This document shows, one piece after another, positions 41,916 through 49,325 of a stretch of 64,000 nt of DNA. The stretch lies in assembly GCF_029870595.1 (NCBI RefSeq), contig NZ_JAPDIR010000022.1, forward strand, positions 20,809-84,808, in the 5' to 3' direction. The notes under the pieces were generated by a model. The model worked only from the letters and a program-made list of their open reading frames with translations, was not told the origin of the DNA and made no database searches. Every line of letters starts with the position of its first letter. Positions within the stretch are counted from its first letter, which is position 1. The DNA comes from Sphingomonas sp. CBMAI 2297. Its GTDB lineage: Bacteria > Pseudomonadota > Alphaproteobacteria > Sphingomonadales > Sphingomonadaceae. Both the position numbers and the translations under genes were made by a program.

Positions 41916-44464
41916 TGACTCGCGCCAATTTCCTTGCCTGCGTCGCCGCGACGGCGTTGATTGCGAGCGCACCCGCTCTCGCCCAGGCCCAGAACGAACG
42001 CATGACCTATCGTGAAAAGAGCGCGCCGATCGAGCAGCGCGTCGAAGACCTGATGCACCGGCTGACGCTGGAGGAGAAGGTGTCGCTGCTCGCGGGCGAA
42101 AGCTCGATGACGCTGCATGCGATCCCGCGGCTGGGCATCCCCGCGATCAAGGTGACCGACGGCCCCACCGGCGTGCGCTCGCCCGAGGGCAAGCCCGCCA
42201 CCGTCTTCCCGGTCGGCGTCGCCATCGCCGCGACCTGGAATCCGGAGATCGCCAGGGCCGTGGGCGCCGCGATCGCGGAGGAATCGCGCGGCTATGGTGC
42301 CGCGGTGCTGCTCGCGCCGACGGTGAACATCGTCCGCACCCCGCGCTGGGGCCGCAATTTCGAGACCTATTCGGAGGACCCGCTCCTCGCCGGCAAGCTT
42401 GGGCTCGGCTATGTCGCCGGCGTCCAGGGCAAGGGCATCGGTGTCTCGATCAAGCATTTCGCAGTGAACAACCACGAGACCAACCGCTTCTTCGTCGATT
42501 CCGTCATCGACGAGCGGACGTTGCGCGAAATCTATCTTCCCGCCTTCGAGACGGTGGTGAAGCGGGCCGATCCCTGGTCGGTCATGGCTTCGTACAACAA
42601 GGTCAACGGCACCTATGCGAGCGAGAATCGCTGGCTGCTCACCGACCTGCTCAAGAAGGAATGGAACTACAAGGGCTTCGTCGTCTCCGACTGGGGCGCG
42701 ACCCACAGCACCGCGCCCGCGGCCAATGCCGGGCTCGACCTGGAGATGCCCGGCCCCGCTCAGCATTTCGGGCCCAAGCTGCTCGCCGCCGTCCACGCCG
42801 GCGAAGTGAGCGAGGCGCAGCTCGACGACAATGCCCGGCGCATCGTGCGCCTGATCGTGCGCAGCGGCGCGCTCGACGGGCCGCAGCCCAAGGGCGAGAT
42901 CGGCGGCGAGCGCCACCGCGCTGCCGCCCGCGCGGCGGCCGAGGAAGCGATCGTGCTGCTCAAGAATGCGGGCGTGCTGCCGCTGAAGCCCGGCATCAAG
43001 ACGCTCGCGGTGATCGGCCCCAATGCCGATATCGCCCGCATCCAGGGCGGTGGCAGCTCGGCCGTGGCGCCGTTCGACAAGCTGGTGACCCCGCTCGAGG
43101 CGATCCGCGCCGCGCTGCCCGGCGTCGAGGTGATCTACGAGAAGGGCGTCGACAGCGAGGAGACGCCGCCCACCGCCGCGCCCGCGCTGTTCAGCCCCGC
43201 GGCGGACAGCGGCGAGACCGGCCTGGCCGCGACCTATTATGCCAGCGCCGATTTCAGCGGCGACCCGGTGAAGCGCGAGCGCGCCACCGACTTCACCAAG
43301 CGGATCAGCGCGAATATCGCGAGCGCCAAGGTGATCGGCTATGCGTCGATGCGCTGGGCGGGCGTGCTGCGCGCGCCGATCACCGGCACCTATGAGTTCA
43401 GCGTGCGCGGCACCGGCACGGGCGTGCTGACGCTCGACGGCAAGACGATCCTCGACAAGGCGACGCCGGCAAAGCCCGACAATCGCGACGTGATCGGCTT
43501 CCCCGTTCCCCAGCGGACCGTCCAGGTCCAGCTCGAGGGTGGCAAGGCCTATCCGATCCAGCTCGACTATGTGACCGGCCAGACGCCCTATGAGGCTCTC
43601 AAGTTCGGCGTGCGCCTGCCCCGGCCCGATTTCGATGCAGCGATTGCCGCGGCGAAGCGCGCCGATGCGGCGATCGTGGTCGGTGGCTCCGCCTCGCTCA
43701 CCGAGGGCGAAGGCTATGACCGCGCCGATTTCGACCTGCCCGGCGACCAGAACAAGCTGATCGCGGCGGTGGCGGCGGCCAATCCGTCGACCGTGGTGGT
43801 GATCAATGCCGGCGCGGCGATGACCATGCCCTGGGCGAAGGACGTGCCGGGCATCGTCGGCATGTGGCTGCCCGGCCAGGAAGGCGCGGCCGCGCTCGCC
43901 GGCATCCTGACCGGCAAGGTCAACCCGTCCGGCAAGCTGCCGGTGACCTTCCCGCTGCGCAGCGCCGACGATCCGGTGCGGCTGACCGACATGAAGACCC
44001 AATATGCCGAGGGGCTGCTGGTCGGCTATCGCGGCTATGAGGCGCGCGGCGTGGCGCCGCTCTTCGCCTTCGGCCATGGCCTGTCCTATACCAGCTTCGG
44101 CTATGCCGGCCTCACCGCGCCAGCGACGGTCGCGCCGGGTGCGGCGGCCAAGGTCCGCCTGTCGCTCCGCAACACCGGCAAGCTGGCCGGCAAGGAAGTC
44201 GTCCAGCTCTATGTCGCGCGGGCCGATCGCACGCCCGAGGAGCCGATCAAGCAGCTCGCCGCCTTCGCCAAGGTGGCGCTGGCGCCGGGCGAGAGCCGCT
44301 CGGTCGAGCTGAGCCTCGATCCGCGGGCGTTCGGCTATTGGGATGCGGCGACTCATCATTGGGTGGCGCGCGCCGGGGCCTATCAGCTGCTCGTCGGCAG
44401 CGCCTCGGACGATATCCGGCTGAAGAAGGACATCCGCGTCACCGCGACCAAGCCGATCGACTGA
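41915..44464 (+). CDS. Secreted GH3 beta-glucosidase-like enzyme with PA14 insert
   Basis: An 849-residue GH3 enzyme with a signal peptide (FLACVAATALIASAPALAQ). Order: (beta/alpha)8 domain (about 40-320) with the nucleophile aspartate in KGFVVSDWGATH and the substrate motif SIKHFAVNNHETNR; alpha/beta sandwich split by a PA14 insert (about 425-560, GLAATYYASADFSGD); and a C-terminal fibronectin III-like domain with FAFGHGLSYTSF and KEVVQLYV. The PA14 insert commonly narrows the active site to small or aryl glycosides. ATG 41915 overlaps the preceding stop. It ends the operon and is followed by a long palindrome. It likely removes glucose or a related beta-linked sugar once rhamnose is gone. 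Confidence 0.92.
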   Translation: MTRANFLACVAATALIASAPALAQAQNERMTYREKSAPIEQRVEDLMHRLTLEEKVSLLAGESSMTLHAIPRLGIPAIKVTDGPTGVRSPEGKPATVFPVGVAIAATWNPEIARAVGAAIAEESRGYGAAVLLAPTVNIVRTPRWGRNFETYSEDPLLAGKLGLGYVAGVQGKGIGVSIKHFAVNNHETNRFFVDSVIDERTLREIYLPAFETVVKRADPWSVMASYNKVNGTYASENRWLLTDLLKKEWNYKGFVVSDWGATHSTAPAANAGLDLEMPGPAQHFGPKLLAAVHAGEVSEAQLDDNARRIVRLIVRSGALDGPQPKGEIGGERHRAAARAAAEEAIVLLKNAGVLPLKPGIKTLAVIGPNADIARIQGGGSSAVAPFDKLVTPLEAIRAALPGVEVIYEKGVDSEETPPTAAPALFSPAADSGETGLAATYYASADFSGDPVKRERATDFTKRISANIASAKVIGYASMRWAGVLRAPITGTYEFSVRGTGTGVLTLDGKTILDKATPAKPDNRDVIGFPVPQRTVQVQLEGGKAYPIQLDYVTGQTPYEALKFGVRLPRPDFDAAIAAAKRADAAIVVGGSASLTEGEGYDRADFDLPGDQNKLIAAVAAANPSTVVVINAGAAMTMPWAKDVPGIVGMWLPGQEGAAALAGILTGKVNPSGKLPVTFPLRSADDPVRLTDMKTQYAEGLLVGYRGYEARGVAPLFAFGHGLSYTSFGYAGLTAPATVAPGAAAKVRLSLRNTGKLAGKEVVQLYVARADRTPEEPIKQLAAFAKVALAPGESRSVELSLDPRAFGYWDAATHHWVARAGAYQLLVGSASDDIRLKKDIRVTATKPID

Positions 44465-44476
44465 CCCACCAACTTC

Positions 44477-44530
44477 GTCACCCCGGCCCTTCGGCTGCCT
44501 GCCCGCAGGCGACCGAAGGGCCGGGGTGAC
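44477..44530. repeat. Long perfect palindrome, probable terminator of the GH3 operon
   Basis: An 18-base arm (GTCACCCCGGCCCTTCGG) and its exact complement enclose an 18-base centre that holds a second hairpin (GCCTGC, CC, GCAGGC). It begins 13 bases after the GH3 stop. As RNA it would be a very stable stem that could terminate transcription or protect the 3' end; GGCTATTTTGG after it gives only a weak U-tract. Its sequence resembles the GGCCGGGGTGAC repeats common in sphingomonads. Confidence 0.75.
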
Positions 44531-44615
44531 GGCTATTTTGGTGTCGTGCGGTTCTTGCGCCTCCGCCGCGCCGCGGGAGCGGCTTGAGTTGAGGACGCGT
44601 CGAGCCAACCTGCTT

Positions 44616-44812
44616 CGTCACCCTGAACTTGCTTGGCGCTTATCCCGTAACCACAAACACACCCCATTCGGTCCTCCCCGCGAAGGCGGGGATGACGGCG
44701 ATCGGGCGCTCCTTGCCCCAAGGGGATAAACGCCAACTTGCTTCAGGGTCCAAGGTGCCAGCAGCGATATCGCTGGTGGAGAGTTGGATGCTGAAACGAG
44801 TTCAGCACGACG
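44616..44812. repeat. Intergenic palindromic repeat, copy interrupted by a MITE-like insert
   Basis: Removing 44635-44734 and one 9-base duplication restores a sequence very close to the intact copy at 5808-5895: CGTCACCCTGAACTTGCTT joins CAGGGTCC and ends CTGAAACGAGTTCAGCACGACG. The outer arms again form an imperfect inverted repeat. Confidence 0.75.
44635..44734. mobile_element. 100-bp MITE-like element with 9-bp target duplication
   Basis: The insert begins GGCGCTTATCCC and ends GGGATAAACGCC, terminal inverted repeats matching at 11 of 12 positions. It is flanked by AACTTGCTT at 44626-44634 and 44735-44743. It is 100 bases long with no coding frame, and its middle holds a short hairpin (CCCCGC, GAA, GGCGGGG). 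This is the structure of a non-autonomous transposable element that must be moved by a transposase encoded elsewhere. Confidence 0.75.
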
Positions 44813-44865
44813 GAAGAGGGAGAGGCTTCCGCAGGGAGCCGCTTCCATCGCCTTGCAGGGGCGCT

Positions 44866-45576
44866 CTAGACCCGCGCCGCCGCCTCCAGCACCGGCACGA
44901 AATCGGCGGCCGATCGGCTGGCCCGGCCGACGAGCAGCCCGTCGATCCCCGGCAGCGCCAGCAGTTCCGCCGCGTTGCCGCCGTCGACCGCGCCGCCATA
45001 GAGCAGCCGCGCCGCGCCCGCCTCGACGCGCAGCATCTCGAAGATACGGGCAAGATGCGCCGCGTCCGGCACCGCGCTCCCGCCGATGCACCAGACCGGC
45101 TCATAGGCGATGGCGGCGCGCGACCAGTCGAGCCCGGGCGGCAGCGAGGCGCGGAGCTGCGCCGCCACCAGCGCCCGCGCATCGGCCGAACGCTCCCATT
45201 CGCCGACGCAGATCACCACCGCGAGCCCGGCCGCCTGCGCCGCATGCGCCTTGGCCGCCACGCTGGCGGCATCGCCGGCACGAGTCTCGCTGTGCCCGAC
45301 CAGCACCGTCACCGCGCCGCTCTCGCGCAGCATCGCCGCCGAGACGCCGCCGGTATGCGCGCCCCCGGCCGCGGCATGGCAATCCTGCCCGCCGATCGCG
45401 ACGGCCCGCACCCGGCTCGCCGCGCGCTCGATCAGCGTCGCCGGCAGCATCAGCCCGGCCTCGACGCCGAGCGCCTGCACGGCGGCGTCGATGCGCTCGA
45501 TCTCCGCCAGGTCGGAACTCGTGCCGTGCATCTTCCAATTGCCCAGGATCAGCGGGCGCCCCGTCACGCTGGTCAT
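44866..45576 (-). CDS. tpiA: Triosephosphate isomerase paralogue in the rhamnose operon
   Basis: A 236-residue TIM-barrel enzyme that interconverts dihydroxyacetone phosphate and glyceraldehyde 3-phosphate. Catalytic residues are visible: lysine in GNWKMHG, histidine in VLVGHSETR and glutamate in IAYEPVWCIG; the phosphate-binding LLYGGAV is present, and the mobile loop 6 follows the glutamate. It is the last gene of the minus-strand arm and overlaps the transporter stop (ATGA). The aldolase of this locus yields dihydroxyacetone phosphate, so a dedicated isomerase makes sense. It is shorter than the usual 250 residues and probably not the only copy in the genome. Confidence 0.88.
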   Translation of the reverse strand: MTSVTGRPLILGNWKMHGTSSDLAEIERIDAAVQALGVEAGLMLPATLIERAASRVRAVAIGGQDCHAAAGGAHTGGVSAAMLRESGAVTVLVGHSETRAGDAASVAAKAHAAQAAGLAVVICVGEWERSADARALVAAQLRASLPPGLDWSRAAIAYEPVWCIGGSAVPDAAHLARIFEMLRVEAGAARLLYGGAVDGGNAAELLALPGIDGLLVGRASRSAADFVPVLEAAARV

Positions 45577-46631
45577 GCCGCGAGATAATTGCCGACGCCG
45601 ATCACCACGGTGGACAGCAGCAGCGCGCCGATGCCGGTCCACACCAGCGCGCGCGTGCCCAGCCGCACCCCCGCCCATTCCCTGAGCGCGAAGCCCCAGA
45701 GCGTGGAGAACAGGATGATGCTGGCCATGTGCAGCGTCCAGGAGGAGAAGCCATATTTCCCCATCTGGCTCTCGCCCATCGTGTAGAAGAAGAACTGGAA
45801 GTACCAGAGCGTGCCCCCCAGCGCGGCCAGGAGATAGTTGCGCAGCAGCGGCGGCTTCTCGCCCGAGGCGGCGGCGCCGACGATCTGCCCGGCCGACCGG
45901 TTGCGCAGGATCAGCCAGCCGCACCAGACGAAATTGGTGGTGAAGCCGCCGAGCAGCACGACGCACAGCACCGGCAGGCCCTGCCACAGCGGATCGGTTC
46001 CCGCCGCCACCGTGGCCGCGCGGATCGGCGCGCCGGCGTCGAGCCCCCAGGCGAAACAGCCCGACATGATGCCGGAGAACACTGCGATGGCGAGCCCCTT
46101 GGGCAGGTTGAACTCGCTGACGCTCTGGCTGGCCGCCGCGCCCGCCATCTCGCGCTCCTTGCGGCGCCCGGCGGCGGCGACCACCAGGATGCCGGCAAGC
46201 GTGATCACGATGCCGAAAAACGTCATCTGCCCGCTCGAGGTCTCCGCGAGCTGCCCCAGCGTGCCGTGGAAGATCGGCGGGCCCATCGTCCCGATCACGG
46301 TGGTCAGCCCGAGCGCGACGGCCATGCCGAGCGACAGGCCGAGATAGCGCATGGTCAGCCCGAAGGTGAGCCCGCCAAAGCCCCACATCGCACCCCAGAA
46401 CCAGCACCAGAACCAGGTGCTGCTCGGCGTCCGCGCCAGTACGCCGAGCAGGTCGTGCGTCTGGATCGACGCGAACAGCCAGGGCGCGATCAGCCAGGAG
46501 AAGACGCCGCCGACCAGCCAGAATATCTCCCAGGACCAGGCCCGGATACGGCGATAGGGAACGTAGAAGCTGGCGGAGGAAAGCCCCCCAAGCCAGTGAA
46601 ACAAAACGCCAATCAGCGGATTTCCGCCCAT
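45573..46631 (-). CDS. rhaT: L-rhamnose/proton symporter RhaT
   Basis: A 352-residue inner-membrane protein with about ten hydrophobic segments, a member of the drug/metabolite transporter superfamily. Family landmarks: the start GVLFHWLGGLSSASFYVPYRRIRAWSWE, FWGAMWGFGGLTFGLTMRYLG, and GGTLWYFQFFFYTMGESQMG. RhaT imports L-rhamnose with a proton. ATG 46631 has GGGAGGGAATAAGC upstream, two bases after the oxidase stop. It supplies the sugar that the GH78 enzyme releases in the periplasm. Confidence 0.92.
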   Translation of the reverse strand: MGGNPLIGVLFHWLGGLSSASFYVPYRRIRAWSWEIFWLVGGVFSWLIAPWLFASIQTHDLLGVLARTPSSTWFWCWFWGAMWGFGGLTFGLTMRYLGLSLGMAVALGLTTVIGTMGPPIFHGTLGQLAETSSGQMTFFGIVITLAGILVVAAAGRRKEREMAGAAASQSVSEFNLPKGLAIAVFSGIMSGCFAWGLDAGAPIRAATVAAGTDPLWQGLPVLCVVLLGGFTTNFVWCGWLILRNRSAGQIVGAAASGEKPPLLRNYLLAALGGTLWYFQFFFYTMGESQMGKYGFSSWTLHMASIILFSTLWGFALREWAGVRLGTRALVWTGIGALLLSTVVIGVGNYLAA

Positions 46632-46633
46632 GC

Positions 46634-47782
46634 TTATTCCCTCCCCGCGAGTATCTTCTCGTTGATCTGTTCGATGCGCGTCACGCCGGTCAGCCCCATG
46701 GCGACGCGCATCTCGGCGGCCAGCAGCTGCAGCACATGCGCCACGCCGGCCTGCCCCCCGCCGCCCAGCGCCCAGGCCCAGGCGCGGCCGAGCAGCACGC
46801 CCCGGGCGCCCAGCGCGAGCATCCGCACCACATCGAGCCCCGATCGGACCCCACCGTCCGCCAGCAAGGTCAGCCGGTCGCCAACCGCATCGGCGATCGC
46901 CGGTAGCGCGCGGGCGGTCGATGGCACCCCGTCGAGCTGGCGGCCGCCATGGTTGGAGACGATCACGCCGTCCACCCCCCGCGCCGCCGCCTCGCGGGCA
47001 TCTTCCGGATCCAGGATCCCCTTGAGCAGGATCGGCCCATCCCAGTGCTTGCGCACGAAATCCAGCTCGTCCCAGCCGATCGCGGGATCGAAATTGTCGC
47101 GCATCCAAGCGAAAAAGTCGTTGAGCCCGGTCTTGCCCGCCAGCACCGGCGCGACATTGCCGAGATGGTGCGGCCGTCCCCACAGGCCCACGTCCCAGGC
47201 CCAGCGCGGATGCGCCAGCGCCTGGCCGAATCGCCGCAGCGATCCGCCCAGGCCGGGCGCCCCGGCCAGCCCGGAGCGATAGTCGCGATAGCGCGTGCCC
47301 GGCACCGGCATGTCGACAGTGAAGACCAGCACCGGGCAGCCCGCCGCGCCCGCCTGCCGCATCAGGTCGATCATGAAGCCGCGGTCGCGGATCATGTAGA
47401 GCTGGAACCAGGGCGGCGTGGCGACCGCCCCCGCCACTTCGGCGAGCGGACAGGCCGAGACGGTCGACAGCGTGAAGGGCACCCCGGCCGCCTCCGCCGC
47501 CCGCGCCGCCTGCACTTCGCCGCGCCGCGCGTTGAGCCCCGCCAGCCCCACCGGCCCGAGCGCCACCGGCATCGCCAGCCTTTGCCCGAACAGGCTCGTC
47601 GCCAAATCGATGTCCGAAATGTCGCGCAGCACCCGCTGCCGCAGCGCCACGGCCTCGAGATCGGCGACGTTCCGGCCCAGCGTCACTTCGGCATAGGAAC
47701 CGCCATCGATATATTCGAACAGGAAGCGCGGCAGCCGGCGCCGTGCCAGCTCGCGATAATCGGAGATCGACGCCGCCTTCAT
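46634..47782 (-). CDS. lldD: FMN-dependent alpha-hydroxy-acid oxidase (L-lactate dehydrogenase)
   Basis: A 382-residue FMN enzyme of the LldD/glycolate oxidase family that oxidises L-lactate to pyruvate. Family marks: the N-terminal ISDYRELARRRLPRFLFEYIDGGSYAE, ALGPVGLAGLNARRGE, the strictly conserved catalytic block GVIVSNHGGRQLDG (histidine and arginine), and LLADGGVRSGLDVVRMLALGA for FMN phosphate. It starts in an ATGA overlap with the kinase. In this operon it would consume the L-lactate formed from L-lactaldehyde, completing rhamnose conversion to pyruvate. The quinone is the likely electron acceptor. Confidence 0.88.
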   Translation of the reverse strand: MKAASISDYRELARRRLPRFLFEYIDGGSYAEVTLGRNVADLEAVALRQRVLRDISDIDLATSLFGQRLAMPVALGPVGLAGLNARRGEVQAARAAEAAGVPFTLSTVSACPLAEVAGAVATPPWFQLYMIRDRGFMIDLMRQAGAAGCPVLVFTVDMPVPGTRYRDYRSGLAGAPGLGGSLRRFGQALAHPRWAWDVGLWGRPHHLGNVAPVLAGKTGLNDFFAWMRDNFDPAIGWDELDFVRKHWDGPILLKGILDPEDAREAAARGVDGVIVSNHGGRQLDGVPSTARALPAIADAVGDRLTLLADGGVRSGLDVVRMLALGARGVLLGRAWAWALGGGGQAGVAHVLQLLAAEMRVAMGLTGVTRIEQINEKILAGRE

Positions 47783-49212
47783 GCCGCCTCGCTGCTGCCG
47801 GTGGCCAGGGCCCGCCAGCGGGCCGCATAGCCGGCGAGATCGCAATCGAGCGGCTTCACCCGGATGAGCGCCGAGGGCGGTGCCAGCGCCGGATCGATCA
47901 GGCGCAATGCCCCATAGGATACGTCGTTATGCTCGTTGGAGACGAAGACGTGCAGGTCCGGCCGCAGCGTGGCGAGCGTGCGGACAAAGGCCTGGGCCTC
48001 GCCGAACCGTCCCTCGACCAGCACGCGTTCGCGCGTCCCGATCAGGTCGAGCATCGCATCGGCCACGAGCGCCGCATAGAGGCACACCGCCGCGCGCAGC
48101 CCCATCGATTCGCCCGGCCGGTTGATCCAGCGCGTCGCGCCGCCGGGGAACGGCCCCACGCCGGGCGTCAGCGTCGGCAGCACCATCGCACCGCTCGCGA
48201 CGACACCGGGGAGCGCCGCGATGATCGCCGGCTGATCGGGATTGATGTCGACGCGCCGCGTGTCGATCCCGGTCAGCAGCTCGATCTCGCGCCCGCCCAT
48301 GAACCGGGCCGAGGGGATCGGCGTGCCATGGGCGTCGACATTGACCAGGCAGTCGCGCGCCTCGGGCAGGCCCGCCAGGTCGACGCGCGCGCCCTTGCCC
48401 GGCGTTCGCATCGCGACGAACCAGGTGCCGGTCGACAGCACCGTCGCCTCCTGTTCCGCGATATCGGCAAAGCCTCGTGCCGCGAGCAGGGCCGCGTTCG
48501 AATCGTGCAATCCGCAATGCACCGCGACATCGGCGGGCAGGCCGGTGCGCTCGGCCCATTCCGCGCTGATCGTGCCGATCGCCTCGCCGGCATGGCGGAG
48601 CGGCGCGAGCCGGGCGGCCCAGCCGCGCCGCTCCGCCAGCGCCGACGGCATGCCCGAGGCGGGGCACCAGAGATCGCTATGGCAGCCCAGGCTCGTCGCC
48701 TCGGACGCCGCCACCCCCGAGAATCGCCATGCCCAATATTGCGGCCAGGGCAGGATCGTCGCGTCGCCTTGCAGCAGCGCCGAATCGAGCGACTCGAGGA
48801 AATGCAGCTGCAGCCCGAGATTGAGCCCGTCCGGCAGCGCGGGCGAGCCGGTGCGGGCAAAGGGATCACGCTGGCCGCGATAGGCGGCGGCGCATTCGGC
48901 CGGGATCGCCTGCTCATAATCGAGCGGCGGTGCGGCCAGCGCCCCGTCGCGCACGATCGCGGCCGCGGCGCCATGGCCGACGGGAATGATCCGCGCCACG
49001 CGGCCGATCCCCGCGAACGCGCGCAGTTCCTCCCCTGCCCAGGCCTCGATGCCGGCCGCATCGAGCGTGCGGACGCTCTCGCCGCCCAGCACCGCCATGG
49101 GCCGGTCATTGGGTCGTGTCCGCCGGGCCAGCATCGTCCCCGACGCATCCCAGAGACTGAGCTTCGACAAGGTCTTACCCAAATCGAGCACCACGCTCAG
49201 CCCATCACCCAA
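47779..49212 (-). CDS. rhaB: FGGY-family rhamnulokinase
   Basis: A 477-residue sugar kinase that should phosphorylate L-rhamnulose at C1. The N-terminal phosphate loop is VVLDLGKTLSKLSLWD, unusual in lacking the common DxGT of FGGY kinases but matching the sphingomonad branch. The catalytic aspartate is likely in VHCGLHDSNAALLA, and ATVLSTGTWFVAM is the ATP-binding adenosine motif. It begins the minus arm, 113 bases from the divergent aldolase gene. A GGGAGG lies 12 bases upstream, a little far, so a GTG at 49215 in frame is an alternative. The assignment to rhamnulose rests on its neighbours. Confidence 0.8.
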   Translation of the reverse strand: MGDGLSVVLDLGKTLSKLSLWDASGTMLARRTRPNDRPMAVLGGESVRTLDAAGIEAWAGEELRAFAGIGRVARIIPVGHGAAAAIVRDGALAAPPLDYEQAIPAECAAAYRGQRDPFARTGSPALPDGLNLGLQLHFLESLDSALLQGDATILPWPQYWAWRFSGVAASEATSLGCHSDLWCPASGMPSALAERRGWAARLAPLRHAGEAIGTISAEWAERTGLPADVAVHCGLHDSNAALLAARGFADIAEQEATVLSTGTWFVAMRTPGKGARVDLAGLPEARDCLVNVDAHGTPIPSARFMGGREIELLTGIDTRRVDINPDQPAIIAALPGVVASGAMVLPTLTPGVGPFPGGATRWINRPGESMGLRAAVCLYAALVADAMLDLIGTRERVLVEGRFGEAQAFVRTLATLRPDLHVFVSNEHNDVSYGALRLIDPALAPPSALIRVKPLDCDLAGYAARWRALATGSSEAA

Positions 49213-49325
49213 TGCTGCCTCCCCATTTTGTTATGATTGATATTTAGCGAAGTTGATTGTATCTGGCTAGACACCTTGATAGAGAAGCTCGCGCCGTACG
49301 GGGCGCTGGGGGAGAGTAATTCCGG
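49213..49325. promoter_or_regulatory. Divergent promoter and operator region of the rhamnose locus
   Basis: A 113-base A/T-rich spacer between the kinase (minus) and aldolase (plus) genes. It holds two similar boxes, ATGATTGATA (49233-49242) and GTTGATTGTAT (about 49252-49262), and a related AGATTGATT occurs at about 52764 before the DeoR gene. TTGATT with TGATAG 18 bases later is a weak plus-strand promoter candidate. The boxes could be DeoR sites (inference). Confidence 0.35.

Larger units (their letters stand above)
44465..44865. other. Repeat-rich spacer between GH3 and triosephosphate isomerase
   Basis: The 401-base gap between two convergent genes holds no gene. It contains a perfect long palindrome (44477-44530), an intergenic repeat (44616-44812) and, inside that repeat, a MITE-like insert (44635-44734). 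The bases outside these elements show nothing further. Confidence 0.7.
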
